Below, one piece after another: positions 1-10,984 of a DNA stretch of 64,000 nucleotides. The position numbers and the translations under genes are program-made. Numbering within the stretch: the first letter of the stretch is position 1; the number at the start of each line of letters is the position of its first letter. Under the pieces are notes generated by a model. It had not been told where the DNA came from. It saw nothing but the letters and a program-made list of their open reading frames with translations, and made no database searches. Source of the stretch: Litsea cubeba. Lineage: Eukaryota > Streptophyta > Magnoliopsida > Laurales > Lauraceae. The DNA is taken from assembly GCA_012931725.1 (NCBI GenBank), contig CM022955.1, positions 51,108,245 to 51,172,244 of the forward strand, read 5' to 3'.

Positions 1-45
1 TTGGTGCTTGTTCTCATCGAAGGTAATGGTAAGCGATGCTGCCAT
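1..45 (-). CDS. Gag N-terminus, gypsy A (partial)
   Basis: The reading frame starts at an ATG at base 45 and reads MAASLTITFDENKHQ before the window ends. The same start and residues occur in gypsy 1 at 12123 and gypsy 2 at 44706, which fixes the start. Only 15 codons are visible, so integrity cannot be judged. In the family this is the variable N-terminal part of Gag, ahead of the capsid-like retrotrans_gag domain. Confidence 0.75.
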   Translation of the reverse strand, partial: MAASLTITFDENKHQ

Positions 46-108
46 TGTTAGTTTTCGAAAATTTCTGAAACAAGACTACATCCATTAGTACTCACAAGAA
101 TATAATGA

Positions 109-492
109 TCATAAATGGGAAGTTCTATGGTTTCGTCTTTTCAAATTGCTAGAGAAAGATGACCCAAGCAACATGAAGAAGGCAAAATGCCATAGAGGGT
201 ACAATTGTTCTGATCGCAGGTATGGTAAGCCCAGAATGAGCGTCCCAGTGACTGCTAGAAGCAATTGTGAACTTAAATTCGACTTATCGAGAAGCAGAGC
301 TTGCTCGAGATAAGAAGAATATAAAGTTGGAGCTACAGATGTGCCGGTCGCAATACAGTAGACCCTGAAAGGGCGTACTAGTACCACTAGACACAAATGT
401 TTTGAGACCGTTTCTATGAGATGAGATTCTCTGTTTTGAAAGGTCAAGATTGGATTCATCAAAGAGAGCAGATGGTATTCCGATCTGAACAT
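109..492 (-). other. Possible small ORF in the gypsy A leader (127 codons)
   Basis: An ATG-started frame of 127 codons ends 63 bases before the gag ATG. Its last 38 codons or so can be compared with gypsy 2 (44528-44642). That stretch carries several substitutions but no indel, and the frame and TGA stop are kept. I recognise no domain; the middle is hydrophobic. Some Tat-lineage elements (Ogre type) carry an extra ORF before gag, but that ORF is much longer and I see no similarity to it. It may be a regulatory uORF or chance. Confidence 0.25.
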
Positions 493-737
493 GGGCTCAG
501 CGATTTCCGCGAGCGCCAGTGCTCAGAAAGAAATGAACCATAATTTCTCGGATCTGAATCTAAAAATGACGAGTTTTTTTTTTTTTTGAAAGGCCAATAT
601 CGGGTTCATCAAAGAGAGCAAAATGCACTCCAATCTGAACACGGGCTCAGCGATTTCCGCGAGCGCCAGTGCTCAGAAAGGAGAAGACCAAGATTTCTCC
701 AATCTAAACCCAAAATGACGGAAGTTTTTTTTTTTTT
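438..737 (-). repeat. Two tandem copies of a 150-bp leader repeat
   Basis: Two direct copies start at about 438 and 588. Each holds GGTTCATCAAAGAGAGCA-like sequence followed by CTCAGCGATTTCCGCGAGCG and ends in a T run. One diverged copy is at 18915-19001 in gypsy 2, inverted relative to this one. The repeat lies between PBS and gag. Confidence 0.75.
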
Positions 738-870
738 TTTGAAGATTTTTTTTTAAAAAAAAATCTTTTTATTTATTTATTTTTTTTTTAAGATTTTTTT
801 TTAAAATTTTTTTATTTTAAAATTTTTATTTTAAAATTTTTATTTTTTTTGAAAAATTTATTTAAAAGAC
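720..870. repeat. AT-rich low-complexity tract in the leader
   Basis: Nearly pure A/T, made of runs such as TTTTTTAAGATTTT and AAAATTTTTA. The equivalent tract in gypsy 2 is at 18815-18915. It holds no coding content. Confidence 0.85.
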
Positions 871-1112
871 GAGAGATTACACATAGGCCTCCTAACCCGG
901 TCTTATAAAATCTTGATTGATAGAATTGCCCACAGGTAAGGGTAGGATTACTTAATGAACCCGTTTGGAGGACCCTTGCCTAGAACAGTCAAGCTGTCTC
1001 CACACTCTGGACAAGGCTTTTCTTTGAATCAACCATGATCAAAGAACACAGTTGGTTTAACCTTAGTGGTCTATGTCTTTTTTTTTGTTTTTTTTATTAT
1101 ATATATATATAT

Positions 1113-1745
1113 TTTAATGAACTCATCGAAGAGAAACGATGGCCCAAAACCTTAGTCGAACAGGACATTTCTGCAAGCGCGATGAACGATAGGAACGGAT
1201 CAAGGTTTCTCAATTTTGAATCCAAAATGAGAAATCTAAAAAATTTATATATACATATATTTTTTTATATATATATATATATATTTTTTAGATCTTTAAT
1301 GAACTCATCGAAGAGAAACGATGGCCCAAAACCTTAGTCGAACAGGCTCAATATTTCTGCAAGCGCGATGAACGATAGGAACGGATCAAGGTTTCTCAAT
1401 TTTGAATCCAAACTGAAAAATCTGATTTTTTTTGTTTTTTTTGTTTTTGTTTTTGAAAAGAGAAAGAGTGGAAATAAATTCAAAGAATTAGAAATTTCCA
1501 AACAAAAAATCTCATCTCAAATTTTTTTTTTTTAGATCTTTAATGAACTCATCGAAGAGAAACGATGGCCCAAAACCTTAGTCGAACAGGCTCAACATTT
1601 CTGCAAGCGCGATGAACGATAGGAACGGATCAAGGTTTCTCAATTTTGAATCCAAACTGAAAAATCTGATTTTTTTGTTTTTTTTTGTTTTTGAAAAGAG
1701 AAAGAGTGGAAATAAATTCAAAGAATTAAAAATCTCCAAAAAATC
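1113..1745 (-). repeat. Leader minisatellite, three copies (gypsy A)
   Basis: Three direct copies of a segment containing AATGAACTCATCGAAGAGAA, then ATGGCCCAAAACCTTAGTCG and GGATCAAGGTTTCTCAATTT, start near 1117, 1299 and 1543. Spacers differ: the first two are separated by a TA microsatellite, the last by an AAGAGAAAGAGTGGAAATAA stretch. Gypsy 2 has six copies of the same unit at 17757-18565. The rest of the leader (870-1112 and 1746-1890) shows nothing else. Confidence 0.85.
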
Positions 1746-1890
1746 TCATCTCAATTTTTTTTAGATGCAGAATCCAACATAGGCCACCAATTATAAAGTA
1801 GCCAAGGAATCGAGAAAAGAAATATAAGCATAGAGCAAAATATATGATATGCAAATATTTCATTTCTAGCATCGTGTTCTCAAATGAACG

Positions 1891-1909
1891 GGTCCCACCG
1901 GGTGTGCCA
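1891..1909 (-). promoter_or_regulatory. Putative primer-binding site of gypsy A
   Basis: The minus strand reads TGGCACACCCGGTGGGACC, three bases downstream of the presumed LTR end CCATCA. The identical 19-mer sits at the same place in gypsy 2 (17517-17535). It starts with TGG as expected for a tRNA 3' CCA end. I cannot assign the tRNA with confidence. Confidence 0.65.
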
Positions 1910-2594
1910 GCCTGATGGACCGCGCTCCTGCTCGGGTTCTACCGAGGTCGGCGGACGTGGGAGTCCGTCGGGTCCGTCCCTTTCGTAACCGGGGGGCAAG
2001 GGCGTGCATCAACATTTCTTTTTTTGTGTGGGTGTGCCAGATTTTCTATTTTTACTTGGAATTGCAAGTGGTGATCCGGAGATCAACCTTCGCAAGTAAA
2101 AAGGAAATCAACTTCTTTCAAGTTTTCCATTGCACATATATTTAAGAAAAGAGACATTTTCTTGGTTTGCCGTGAAAGGCGATTTTTTGGCATTTATAGC
2201 CGATTGTGGCGTTTATAGCCGATTTTTGGCGTTTATAGCCGATTTTGGCATTTATAGCAGATTTACAATCCTTATCAATAATGAAAGACAAGAGTTGTGA
2301 TTTTTGTCTCTTTTGAAAAAATACAAACTACAATGAAAAGCAAGAAAGGAGGATCTAACTTCTCAGGAGATTGTGGGGGACCCGTTCAGATTGACGGTCG
2401 CAAGCCATATGTGGGCTTCGCCATCATCCATGCAGATGAGAACAGAGGATGCTATTGATTCGCTTGGCTTGGCTATAACCTCAGGTTTTTAGAGAACAAA
2501 GACCAAAAGAAGGTCCTATGTCCAATGAAAAGCCGAGTAGACGGGCTTGAAAAGCCATGTCTAAGCCATTGGCGGCAGAAGGAGAAGGCAAGGA

Positions 2595-2619
2595 CCTTGG
2601 GGGGGAGTACCCCCCAAGG
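2595..2619. repeat. Perfect 10-bp inverted repeat (hairpin) in the gypsy LTR
   Basis: Arms CCTTGGGGGG (2595-2604) and CCCCCCAAGG (2610-2619) are separated by GAGTA. It would lie in the transcribed part of the LTR (R/U5) if the TATA box at 10293-10301 is used. The function is unknown; polyadenylation-related structure or RT pausing are possibilities. Confidence 0.7.
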
Positions 2620-2738
2620 GACTTTTGTCACCTTGTTGCGGTGGTCGGTGTAGAACTTCCGCAGAGTTTTCTCTCTTTTTTCTTTCTCTAGATTTCTGTG
2701 CTTTGTCTGTCTGTGTGTTTGTGCTTTCTTGTGATGAT

Positions 2739-2743
2739 CCTTT
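2739..2743. repeat. Target-site duplication of copia C1, left copy (CCTTT)
   Basis: CCTTT at 2739-2743 directly precedes the LTR end TGTTGG. The same five bases follow the other LTR end at 10271-10275. This fixes the C1 boundaries. Confidence 0.95.
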
Positions 2744-3943
2744 TGTTGGATACCGCGATCACTGAGAGGGGGGGGGGTGAATCAGTGATTTCTAAAAACA
2801 GGTCCAATTCAACAACAAAACAAGTCAAATCACACAATGACACCAGATTTAACGTGGTTCACCGAAAGGCTACGTCCACGGTTCAAAGACTGTCCGAACA
2901 CCAATCCGGGACAGATCTGAATCTTATTTAGTCGCACCAACGACAAAGAGCACCAACCCTTAGTTTCAGATAGCACCAACTATCTAGGAAGCACCGAATC
3001 CCCTTACAATTTATCTGCACCCACAGATAGGATCACCAAACCCCAAACACCAAGCACCAACTTGATGTTAAAAACAGAATAGAAGATTAACTCTGTCTAC
3101 AGCCCTTCCCCTCTACAATTCTCTCTCTCTCAATCCCTTACAAATTGAAATCTAAAACATAAAAGAGAGACACTTAACTCATGGACGAATCACCATCTTC
3201 TAGAGCATAATCTCGTCCACAATTGCTGTAGAAAACGTCACCACATCAGCACACAGCAACACACACCAGCAGCTTCTTCTTTCTCTCAAGAACTCTCTAA
3301 AACTCTTCTCTATTCTTCTCTTTCTGGTGTATCTTTAGAACGACCCTTACATGCCTTTTTATAGGTTATAGTAACCCTTAATTGTATTTAAAATAGGCTA
3401 CAATTCGTTTAGAAAGAGTCCCAAACAAATTAGATAAGAATGCTGAATTTTCGTGCTCAACTTCTAATTCTGCGCAACTCTGGTTCCCGTGCTCGGTCGA
3501 CATCCTGTGTTGCTCGGTCGACATCATACACTGTCTGGAATAAGACAACTTTCGTGCTCGGTCGACATCCTGGGGTCCCGGTCGACATCATACACTGTCT
3601 GGAATCAGACAACTTTCGTGCTCGGTCGACATCCTGGGGTCCCGGTCGACCGAAGACACACTGTGTCACGAAAATAACTGGGAGCTACCTGAATCTGTTT
3701 CTGCAGGTTTCTTCTTTCTCGGTCGACCGCATGAAGAGCCCGGTCGACCGCGTGCTCTGCTTCAGGAATTCTGAATTCCTGACTGTTTCAATTCTGATTC
3801 TTCTTTTCAGCTCTATCAACACTAGCCTATTAACATCATGTTTGTGACAATGTGTTGACAAGAATTCCAACTCAAATCAATACTTGAGATACTATATTCT
3901 TTCAATTCTTCAAAGACTACTCAAGTCATCTCAAATTCCAACA
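2744..3943 (-). repeat. C1 3' LTR (1200 bp)
   Basis: Bounded by TGTTGG and CCAACA in plus orientation. It contains a 10-G run near 2768, a minus-strand TATA-like TATAAAAAGG near 3355-3364, and a GTCGAC-rich 64-bp tandem repeat. It is about 24 bp longer than the 5' LTR, mainly because of an extra repeat fragment near 3494-3530. Confidence 0.95.
3494..3665. repeat. GTCGAC-rich minisatellite in the C1 3' LTR
   Basis: A 64-bp unit starting CTCGGTCGACATCCTGGGGT repeats at 3557 and 3621, with a shorter degenerate unit upstream. Each unit holds two GGTCGAC boxes. The counterpart in the 5' LTR starts at 9884 and 9948 with the same 64-bp spacing. Further GGTCGACCG boxes follow near 3719-3750. Confidence 0.85.
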
Positions 3944-3955
3944 ATCTCCCCCTTT
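3944..3955 (-). promoter_or_regulatory. C1 polypurine tract
   Basis: The minus strand reads AAAGGGGGAGAT directly before the 3' LTR. This is the plus-strand DNA priming site. More tracts of the same kind lie in 4043-4180 (near 4045, 4100 and 4172), in the 250 bases between the pol stop and the LTR, which otherwise holds no gene. Confidence 0.85.
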
Positions 3956-4189
3956 GGAATTGTTGGCAACACTATTGGAACTTCAACACTCACTTGGAAC
4001 CAATTCTGAAATTCTGAAATAACAACCATGCACTGTCAACAATCTCCCCCTAGCTTTCATAGCATAACATCTCTCCTTGCTATCATAGCATAACATCTCT
4101 CCCCCTTTGACAACAAGTCCAAAGGGACCAAACCGAGGAGCAAATAGGATATTCAATGAATGCATTGCTCCCCCTTTCAAGCACAACTC

Positions 4190-7100
4190 CTACGGTTTAG
4201 GAGAGTGAGTAACTCCTAACTTTTTCCGGAGATACTCGAAGACTTCCTTTGGCAGAGGTTTCGTGAAAATATCAGCCACTTGCTCAGTTGTTGGAACATA
4301 TTCCAACTTGACCTCTCCATCAGCAACTTTATCTTTAAGAAAATGATAACGAATTGCTACATGCTTTGTTCGAGAGTGCTGAACAGGATTCTTAGATATA
4401 TGAATTGCGCTCGTGTTGTCACATAGGATTGGCGTAGGATCCGTTGTAGGAACTCCTAGATCAGAGAGCATTTGCCGCATCCATAACACTTGCGTACAAC
4501 AAGTTGCCGCTGCAATATATTCCGCTTCCGCTGTCGAAAGGGATACTGAGTCTTGCTTCTTACTATGCCAAGCAACTAATCTGTCTCCAAGATAAAATGT
4601 GCCGCCGCTAGTACTCTTGCGATCATCTACGCATCCAGCCCAATCGGCATCAGAATATGCAACACGAGTGAAGGATTTGCCTTTAGGATACCAGATACCA
4701 AGCTCCATAGTACCTTTCAGATATCGAAAGATTCTTTTCACTGCTGTAAGGTGCGTTTCAGTTGGTGCTGCTTGAAAACGTGCAACCATACATACTGCTT
4801 GTAGAAGATCTGGTCTTGTAGCAGTCAAGTAGAGCAAGCTTCCTATCATAGAGCGATAGGTGGTATGATCAATAGACGAGGCCTTATCATCTTTGCTAAG
4901 CTTCGTGTTTGTTGACATTGGTGTGCTCACTGGGTTGCTGTCTTCCATATTGAACCGTTTCAGCATTTCCTTAATGTACTTCATCTGTGATATGAAAATA
5001 CCATGTTTCAGCTGCTGAACTTGTAAACCAAGGAAGAACTTTAGTTCTCCAAGCATTGACATCTCAAATTCTTTCTTCATCTCTTCTGCAAAATTCCTGC
5101 ACATCTCCTCATCATTGCCACCAAAGATTATGTCATCGACATAAACAATGACAACCAGCTGTTTGCTTAGCTCAGTTTTGACATACAGATTGCTATCAAC
5201 CATTCCTTTTCCAAAACCGATCTTGCGGAGATAGAGATCCAGCCTTGCATACCATGCCCTTGGCGCTTGTTTCAGTCCATAAAGAGCCTTTTTCAACTTG
5301 CACACTAGATCTGAATTTTTGCTGATGAGAAAACCATCAGGTTGCTCAATGTAGACCTCCTCTTCAAGTAAACCATTCAAGAAAGCTGACTTTACGTCCA
5401 TCTGAAATACCTTGAAGGTTTTGTATGCTGCCAATGCAAGAAACATACGAATAGCTTCCAGACGAGCCACCGGTGCAAAGGTCTCTACAAAATCTATGCC
5501 TTCAACTTGAGCATAGCCTTTACAAACCAACCTTGCTTTGTTTCTAATGACTTGACCATCTTCATTCAGCTTATTCCGAAAGACCCATTTAGTACCAATA
5601 ACATTCTTATCAGTAGGTCTAGGAACAAGTTCCCATGTGGAGTTCTTCTCAATTTGCTCCAACTCCTCATGCATAGCTTTCAACCAACTTTCATCGAGAC
5701 TGGCTTCAGCCACAGTCTTGGGTTCAATGGTGGACACAAGTGAGTAATTGCTAACTACACTTTGTCTAGTTTGAACGCCTGCCTTAGGATCTCCAATGAT
5801 TTGATCCTTAGGGTGTTGCTCTACCCAAGTGCTGTGCTTCTTAGGTGTAGTATCTTCTGAGTCATCCTTTGATTTCTCAGAATCATTAGATTCAGCCATC
5901 TCATCATCAATCTCACTCGAGTCCTCATAAACTGGACCGTCATTATGAGTTGCATTCTTTGGTTCAATATTCTCATCTATTCTCAGATCAGCACTTTCTA
6001 TGATTTTTCTGGTTCTTTTGTTAAGACACCTATATGCCTTGCTAGTAGAGGAGTAACCCAGAAATATACCTTCGTCAGCTCTTTCTTCAAATTTGCCCGG
6101 ATTTTGTTCGAGCCGCTTGATGTAACACTTGCTGCCGAAGACTCTGAAGTGCTTGATTGTTGCTTTTCTTCCAAACCATAGCTCATAGGGAGTTTTGACT
6201 TCATGTGGCCTGATCAAGCATCGATTTTGAATGTATACAGCCGTATGAATTGCCTCTTTCCAATACTTGTCAGCCATCTTGCTTTCACTTAGCATCGTAC
6301 GAGCCATCTCTTGTACGGTGCGATTCTTCCGTTCCACAACTCCATTTTGCTGTGGAGTTCTAGGGGCTGAGTACTGTCTTTGAATGCCATGATGTTCACA
6401 ATATTTAGTGAACTCTTCAGATGTGAACTCGCCTCCACGATCAGACCTTAAAATCTTGATACGTTTTTCCAATTGATTTTCAACCTGTGCTTTAAACACT
6501 TTAAAATGATCAAGTGCTTGATGCTTATGCTTAAGAAACAATACCCATGTCATACGAGTATAATCATCAATGCATAACATGAAATACTTATCTCCATTGG
6601 TGCTTTGAGTTCGCATTGGTCCACAGAGATCAGTGTGCACTAGCTCAAGAGGTTTCTTGGAATGATGCTCCTTTGTCTTGAACATAACCCTCGTTTGCTT
6701 TCCCTTTTGGCAAGAGTCGCAAATGGGATTGGAAGGCTTTTCAACTTTAGACATGCCTCTTACAGCCTTTGAATTGCAAATCTTTGACATGTTATCAAAG
6801 CTTAGATGCCCAAGGCGTTTGTGCCACAACCAACTTTCCTCTGTCCGACTCATCAAGCAGGTCTTTTCAGCTCCATCTGACAATGTATAGAGATTTCCAG
6901 CAGTTCTTGATCCAGTTGCCACTGTTTTCCCGTTGCAACTCTTCTTGATGGCAAACCCATTCTTTGTGAAGATAACTTCGTGACCCTTGTCACAGATCTG
7001 GCTCACACTAAGTAGGTTGTGTCTCAATCCAGACACATATAAGACTTCTTCCGATCTGATCTTGTTTGCCATAAGCTGAATAACACCTTTTCCGCAGATT

Positions 7101-9029
7101 TTGGCACCATCATTGTTGCCAAACTTCACTGAACCGCCTTCATAGTGCTGTAATTTGATGAATTTCTCTTTATCACCAGTCATATGGCTTGAACAACCAC
7201 TATCAAGGACCCATGGTGCTGCCTTCTTTTGTGCATTGAATGCCATTTGCACAATTAGAGATTCTTTGGCACTTTGCTTTGCTCTCCAAGCCTTGACTAA
7301 CTTGGGTTTCTTTTCAACCTGAAATTTGTTAGCAATATGCAACCTACAATCCCTAGCCAAGTGTCCATAATTATGACATATATGGCACTCAATTTTGTGG
7401 CTACTTAAGATTGAAAAAGGGTTCCTAGTAACAAGTGGGCTGTTTCTTACATAGAATCTACAATCAGCTCTTTTATGTCCAAACATATTACAATGAAAGC
7501 AATAACCATAGAATTTGTATCTTCTTTGTGGCTGGTTAGTCTTCATTACCTTTCTAACAGGAATGGACTCCTTTCTAGGTTGAGTGGGCTTCATAGAGTT
7601 AGAAGGTGTAGTGACTTTCTTCACAAACTCTTTCTTTTCAGGAGGTGCAATCTTAGAGGATTCACCTTTCTCAAATCCTAGACCAAATCTGAAGTGGGCA
7701 GGTCTTTGAACTTTCAGTAGTTCATTGAGTTTCATAGTCCCTTCAATCGCTTGGAGCGCTTTGAGTTTTTTGCTATTTTCCAAATTTTCAGCCTTTGCTC
7801 TAGCGATCTCAGTTTCAAGTTTCATAGCCTCTTCCTTTTTGATACTTATTTGGTTTTCAAGGACTTCTACCATTCTTTTATATTCTTCTACTTGAGTTTT
7901 CAAAGCAATAATAGAACTTTCAGATTCATGGAGAAGTTTCAGATTTTTCTTACTTGTTTTGCGTTCAATGCTAAGCTCCTCAAGTGCGGCTATGAGTTCC
8001 TCTTCAAGATTGACTTCAGCCTCCTCTTCCTCTTCCGGATCTAGCTCTTCTTCTTCTTCAACAGTGACCATGAAGAGAGCTTCGGTTGATTCATCATCGT
8101 CTGAAGTTTCAGACGTGCTGTCATCTTGTTGACATAGAAAGTTTTTAGCTTTGCCCCTTTTTCTGAGATTTCTCTTTCCTTTACTCTTTTCAGCATAAGA
8201 GTCATTATCATTGTCTTCTTTTAGCGGACACTTCGCAGCAAAGTGACCAATACCTCCACAATTGAAGCATTTAAAGGGTAGCTTCCCTTTGTACTTTCCA
8301 TTGCTTCCTTTCTTCAACTTTCTAACAAATTGAGCCTCAAGCTCATCATCATCAGAATCAACATCATGACCAGCAGTCTCTTTTGCCTTTTTCTGAACTT
8401 TGAAGACCGCTTCTTTATCAGATGAAGACGTCTTTCCTATGCGCATCTCATAGGCAGTTAGAGAACCATGTAATTCATCCATGGAAAATGCATTCAGATC
8501 TTTGGCTTCTTCGATAGCTGAGACTTTTGAATCAAACCGGGGAAGAAGAGATCTTAGAACCTTTTTGATGATGACCGGCTCTTTAATCTCTTCCCCTAGT
8601 CCACGAATGTCATTCGTGACTTCATTCACTCGTTGCATATACGAGTCAACATTCTCGCTTTCCTCCATGCGAAGAGACTCGAATTGAGAGCGATGAGTTT
8701 GCAATTTGTTTTCTTTAATCTTCTCATCACCTTCATGTATGCTTTGCAACTTGTCCCAAATTTCCTTGGCTGTTTTGCATGCAATTACTTTGACAAGCTC
8801 GCTGTCCACAAGGCCACTAAAGAGTGCATTCTGCGCCTTGGAGTCGTTGTCTGCCAACTTCTTCGATGCAGTATCATTGGGTACGGGTGGCAGCATTGTA
8901 ACCGGCTCTGACAGCCTCCCAAACATCATAGCCAAGAGATTTGATGAAGGCTTGCATCCTAATCTTCCAAAAGGAGTAATTAGAACCATCAAACAGAGGT
9001 GCTTTCATATTCCCTGTATTGACTGCCAT
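4190..9029 (-). CDS. C1 Gag-Pol polyprotein (one frameshift near the start)
   Basis: The likely start is the ATG at 9029 (MAVNTGNMKAPLFDG), as in C2. An extra C near 8886 shifts the frame after about 48 codons, and an open frame then runs 1600 codons from 8992 to 4190. Numbering from 8992: UBN2-type copia Gag about 50-200; zinc knuckles CX2CX4HX4C at about 242-255, 498-511 and 536-549; aspartic protease WVLDSGCSSHMTGD near 594; integrase with zinc-binding CDSCQKGK and catalytic HTDLCGP, RSDRGGEF and ERKNRT near 720-890; RT from about 1135 with YVDD near 1283; RNase H with SLSTAEAEY near 1485. The protein would form virus-like particles, copy the RNA to DNA and integrate it. Coiled-coil, Glu/Lys-rich sequence lies between knuckles 1 and 2. 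RT and integrase motifs look intact, so pol could supply defective relatives if the gag break is bypassed. Confidence 0.95.
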
Positions 9030-9075
9030 GTGATTTGACAAGAGATCACCCTTAGCGTATTAAACTGATCAAGGG

Positions 9076-9092
9076 AGCCTCGCTCTGATACC
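9076..9092 (-). promoter_or_regulatory. C1 primer-binding site (initiator Met tRNA)
   Basis: The minus strand reads TGGTATCAGAGCGAGGC, two bases after the LTR end. The first 12 bases match the complement of the plant initiator-Met tRNA 3' end, the usual primer for Ty1/copia. Confidence 0.9.
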
Positions 9093-9094
9093 AA

Positions 9095-10270
9095 TTGTTG
9101 GATACCGCGATACTGAGAGGGGGGGTGAATCAGTGATTTCTAAAAACAGGTCCAATTCAACAACAAAACAAGTCAAATCACACAATGACACCAGATTTAA
9201 CGTGGTTCACCGAAAGGCTACGTCCACGGTTCAAAGACTGTCCGAACACCAATCCGGGACAGATCTGAATCTTATTTAGTCGCACCAACGACAAAGAGCA
9301 CCAACCCTTAGTTTCAGATAGCACCAACTATCTAGGAAGCACCGACTCCCCTTACAATTTATCTGCACCCACAGATAGGATCACCAAACCCCAAACACCA
9401 AGCACCAACTTGATGTTAAAAACAGAATAGAAGATTAACTCTGTCTACAGCCCTTCCCCTCTACAATTCTCTCTCTCTCAATCCCTTACAAATTGAAATC
9501 TAAAACATAAAAGAGAGACACTTAAATCATGGACGAATCACCATCTTCTAGAGCATAATCTCGTCCACAATTGCTGTAGAAAACGTCACCACATCAGCAC
9601 ACAGCAACACACACCAGCAGCTTCTTCTTTCTCTCAAGAACTCTCTAAAACTCTTCTCTATTCTTCTCTTTCTGGTGTATCTTTAGAACGACCCTTACAT
9701 ACCTTTTTATAGGTTATAGTAACCCTTAATTGTATTTAAAACAGGCTACAATTCGTTTAGAAAGAGTCCCAAACAAATTAGATAAGAATGCTGAATTTTC
9801 GTGCTCAACTTCTAATTCTGCGCAACTCTGGTTCCCGTGCTCGGTCGACATCATACACTGTCTGGAATCAGACAACTTTCGTGCTCGGTCGACATCCTGG
9901 GGTCCCGGTCGACATCATACACTGTCTGGAATCAGACAACTTTCGTGCTCGGTCGACATCCTGGGTCTCCGGTCGACCGAAGACACACTGTGTCACGAAA
10001 ATAACTGGGAGCTACCTGAATCTGTTTCTGCAGGTTTCTTCTTTCTCGGTCGACCGCATGAAGAGCCCGGTCGACCGCGTGCTCTGCTTCAGGAATTCTG
10101 AATTCCTGACTGTTTCAATTCTGATTCTTCTTTTCAGCTCTATCAACACTAGCCTATTAACATCATGTTTGTGACAATGTGTTGACAAGAATTCCAACTC
10201 AAATCAATACTTGAGATACTATATTCTTTCAATTCTTCAAAGACTACTCAAGTCATCTCAAATTCCAACA
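9095..10270 (-). repeat. C1 5' LTR (1176 bp)
   Basis: Plus orientation TGTTGG to CCAACA. It holds an 8-G run near 9118 and two 64-bp GTCGAC units. It is followed at 10271 by the right-hand TSD. Confidence 0.95.
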
Positions 10271-10275
10271 CCTTT
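10271..10275. repeat. Target-site duplication of copia C1, right copy (CCTTT)
   Basis: CCTTT follows the LTR terminus CCAACA and matches 2739-2743. Confidence 0.95.
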
Positions 10276-10292
10276 CTTCTTGGAGAGCTCTC

Positions 10293-10301
10293 CTATTTAT
10301 A
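10293..10301 (-). promoter_or_regulatory. TATA box of the gypsy A LTR
   Basis: The minus strand reads CCTATAAATAGGAG here, a close match to the plant TATA consensus and the best candidate in this LTR. Transcription would start some 25-35 bases further left, at or within a few bases of the copia C1 insertion (10270/10271). Confidence 0.65.
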
Positions 10302-10984
10302 GGCTTTTAGGTGGCCATTTTAGGAGGGTTTATGAGCTTTAATTGTCATAAAGCTACATAAAGGGAGGAGTTACAAGATTGAATTCTTTATTTTGTAACT
10401 CCTTTTTCTTGGCTTCTGATTGGCTGGAGGAGATTGAGGGCATTTAATCGCCTTTAATCGCCATGATGGGAGGAGTTTCATGGGTTAAATGCCATGAATC
10501 TCTTGACTTGTAACTCCCGAATGCTTGCTTCTGATTGGGCCGTCCAAAGAAATGGATTAATGACTGTAATAAAGCTAGTCAATTAATCGCATTAAGTGGT
10601 CGCCGAGCATCTGAAGAGTCGTGGGCCGTGCCGCATCTTTTGGGATTCTTCTGGTGATGATCATCGATGGATCTTCATGTAGATCGACATCAAATGACCA
10701 TATAATTTCAGGTGTTTGTTGCCAACAGCGGGTCGGTGCCATCTGTCCTGTCGATTTCTCGATCGGTCGGGTAGAAAGCACACTTTTTTGGTTGACCGGG
10801 TGGCGATCAATATTGTTTTCGATACTCTTGATGATTGACCCGTGTTTTGGACGGATGTCAGAGGATTTGGTGTCTCAAAAGTATGAATTTTGGAAAATAC
10901 CAGAGGCTGGGCACTTCGAATCGCGAAAAAACGGCGAAAACCGGGGTTTCCGGGGCCTTCCCGGCAACCCCGGGCTCCAGGGGC

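Larger units (their letters stand above)
1913..2743 (-). repeat. Gypsy A 5' LTR, 3' portion
   Basis: On the minus strand this is the downstream part of the LTR, ending in CCATCA beside the PBS. Bases 1913-2572 match 17513-16920 in inverse. The segment 2573-2743 has no counterpart in gypsy 2. It contains a strong inverted repeat at 2595-2619. The LTR is cut at 2743 by copia C1 and resumes at 10276. Confidence 0.75.
2744..10270 (-). mobile_element. Copia C1: full-length Ty1/copia element
   Basis: A 7527-bp element with a 3' LTR (2744-3943), PPT, polyprotein, PBS and 5' LTR (9095-10270), flanked by CCTTT repeats. The order gag-PR-INT-RT-RH is diagnostic of Ty1/copia. Gag has several zinc knuckles, and PPT-like purine tracts are repeated after pol, which suggests a Tork- or SIRE-like lineage; that assignment is tentative. 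By eye the two LTRs differ by a handful of substitutions, a variable G run and a small extra block in the internal minisatellite, so insertion is recent. The only coding defect found is a 1-bp insertion near the gag start. Confidence 0.95.

Noticed and set aside
1915..2145. Short plus-strand ORF at the gypsy LTR end
   Set aside because: It overlaps the PBS-proximal LTR on the wrong strand and is not kept in the inverted copy at 17280-17513.
3440..3847. 135-codon ORF in the C1 LTR (also at 9788-10174)
   Set aside because: It arises from the GTCGAC minisatellite, changes reading frame order between the two LTRs and carries no recognisable domain.
4413..8911. Plus-strand ORFs of 60-110 codons across C1
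   Set aside because: They are shadows of the minus-strand polyprotein, and the same shadows appear on the opposite strand of C2.
9076..9092. tRNA gene fragment at GCTCTGATACCA sites
   Set aside because: Only 12 bases match initiator-Met tRNA and each sits two bases from an LTR. They are primer-binding sites.
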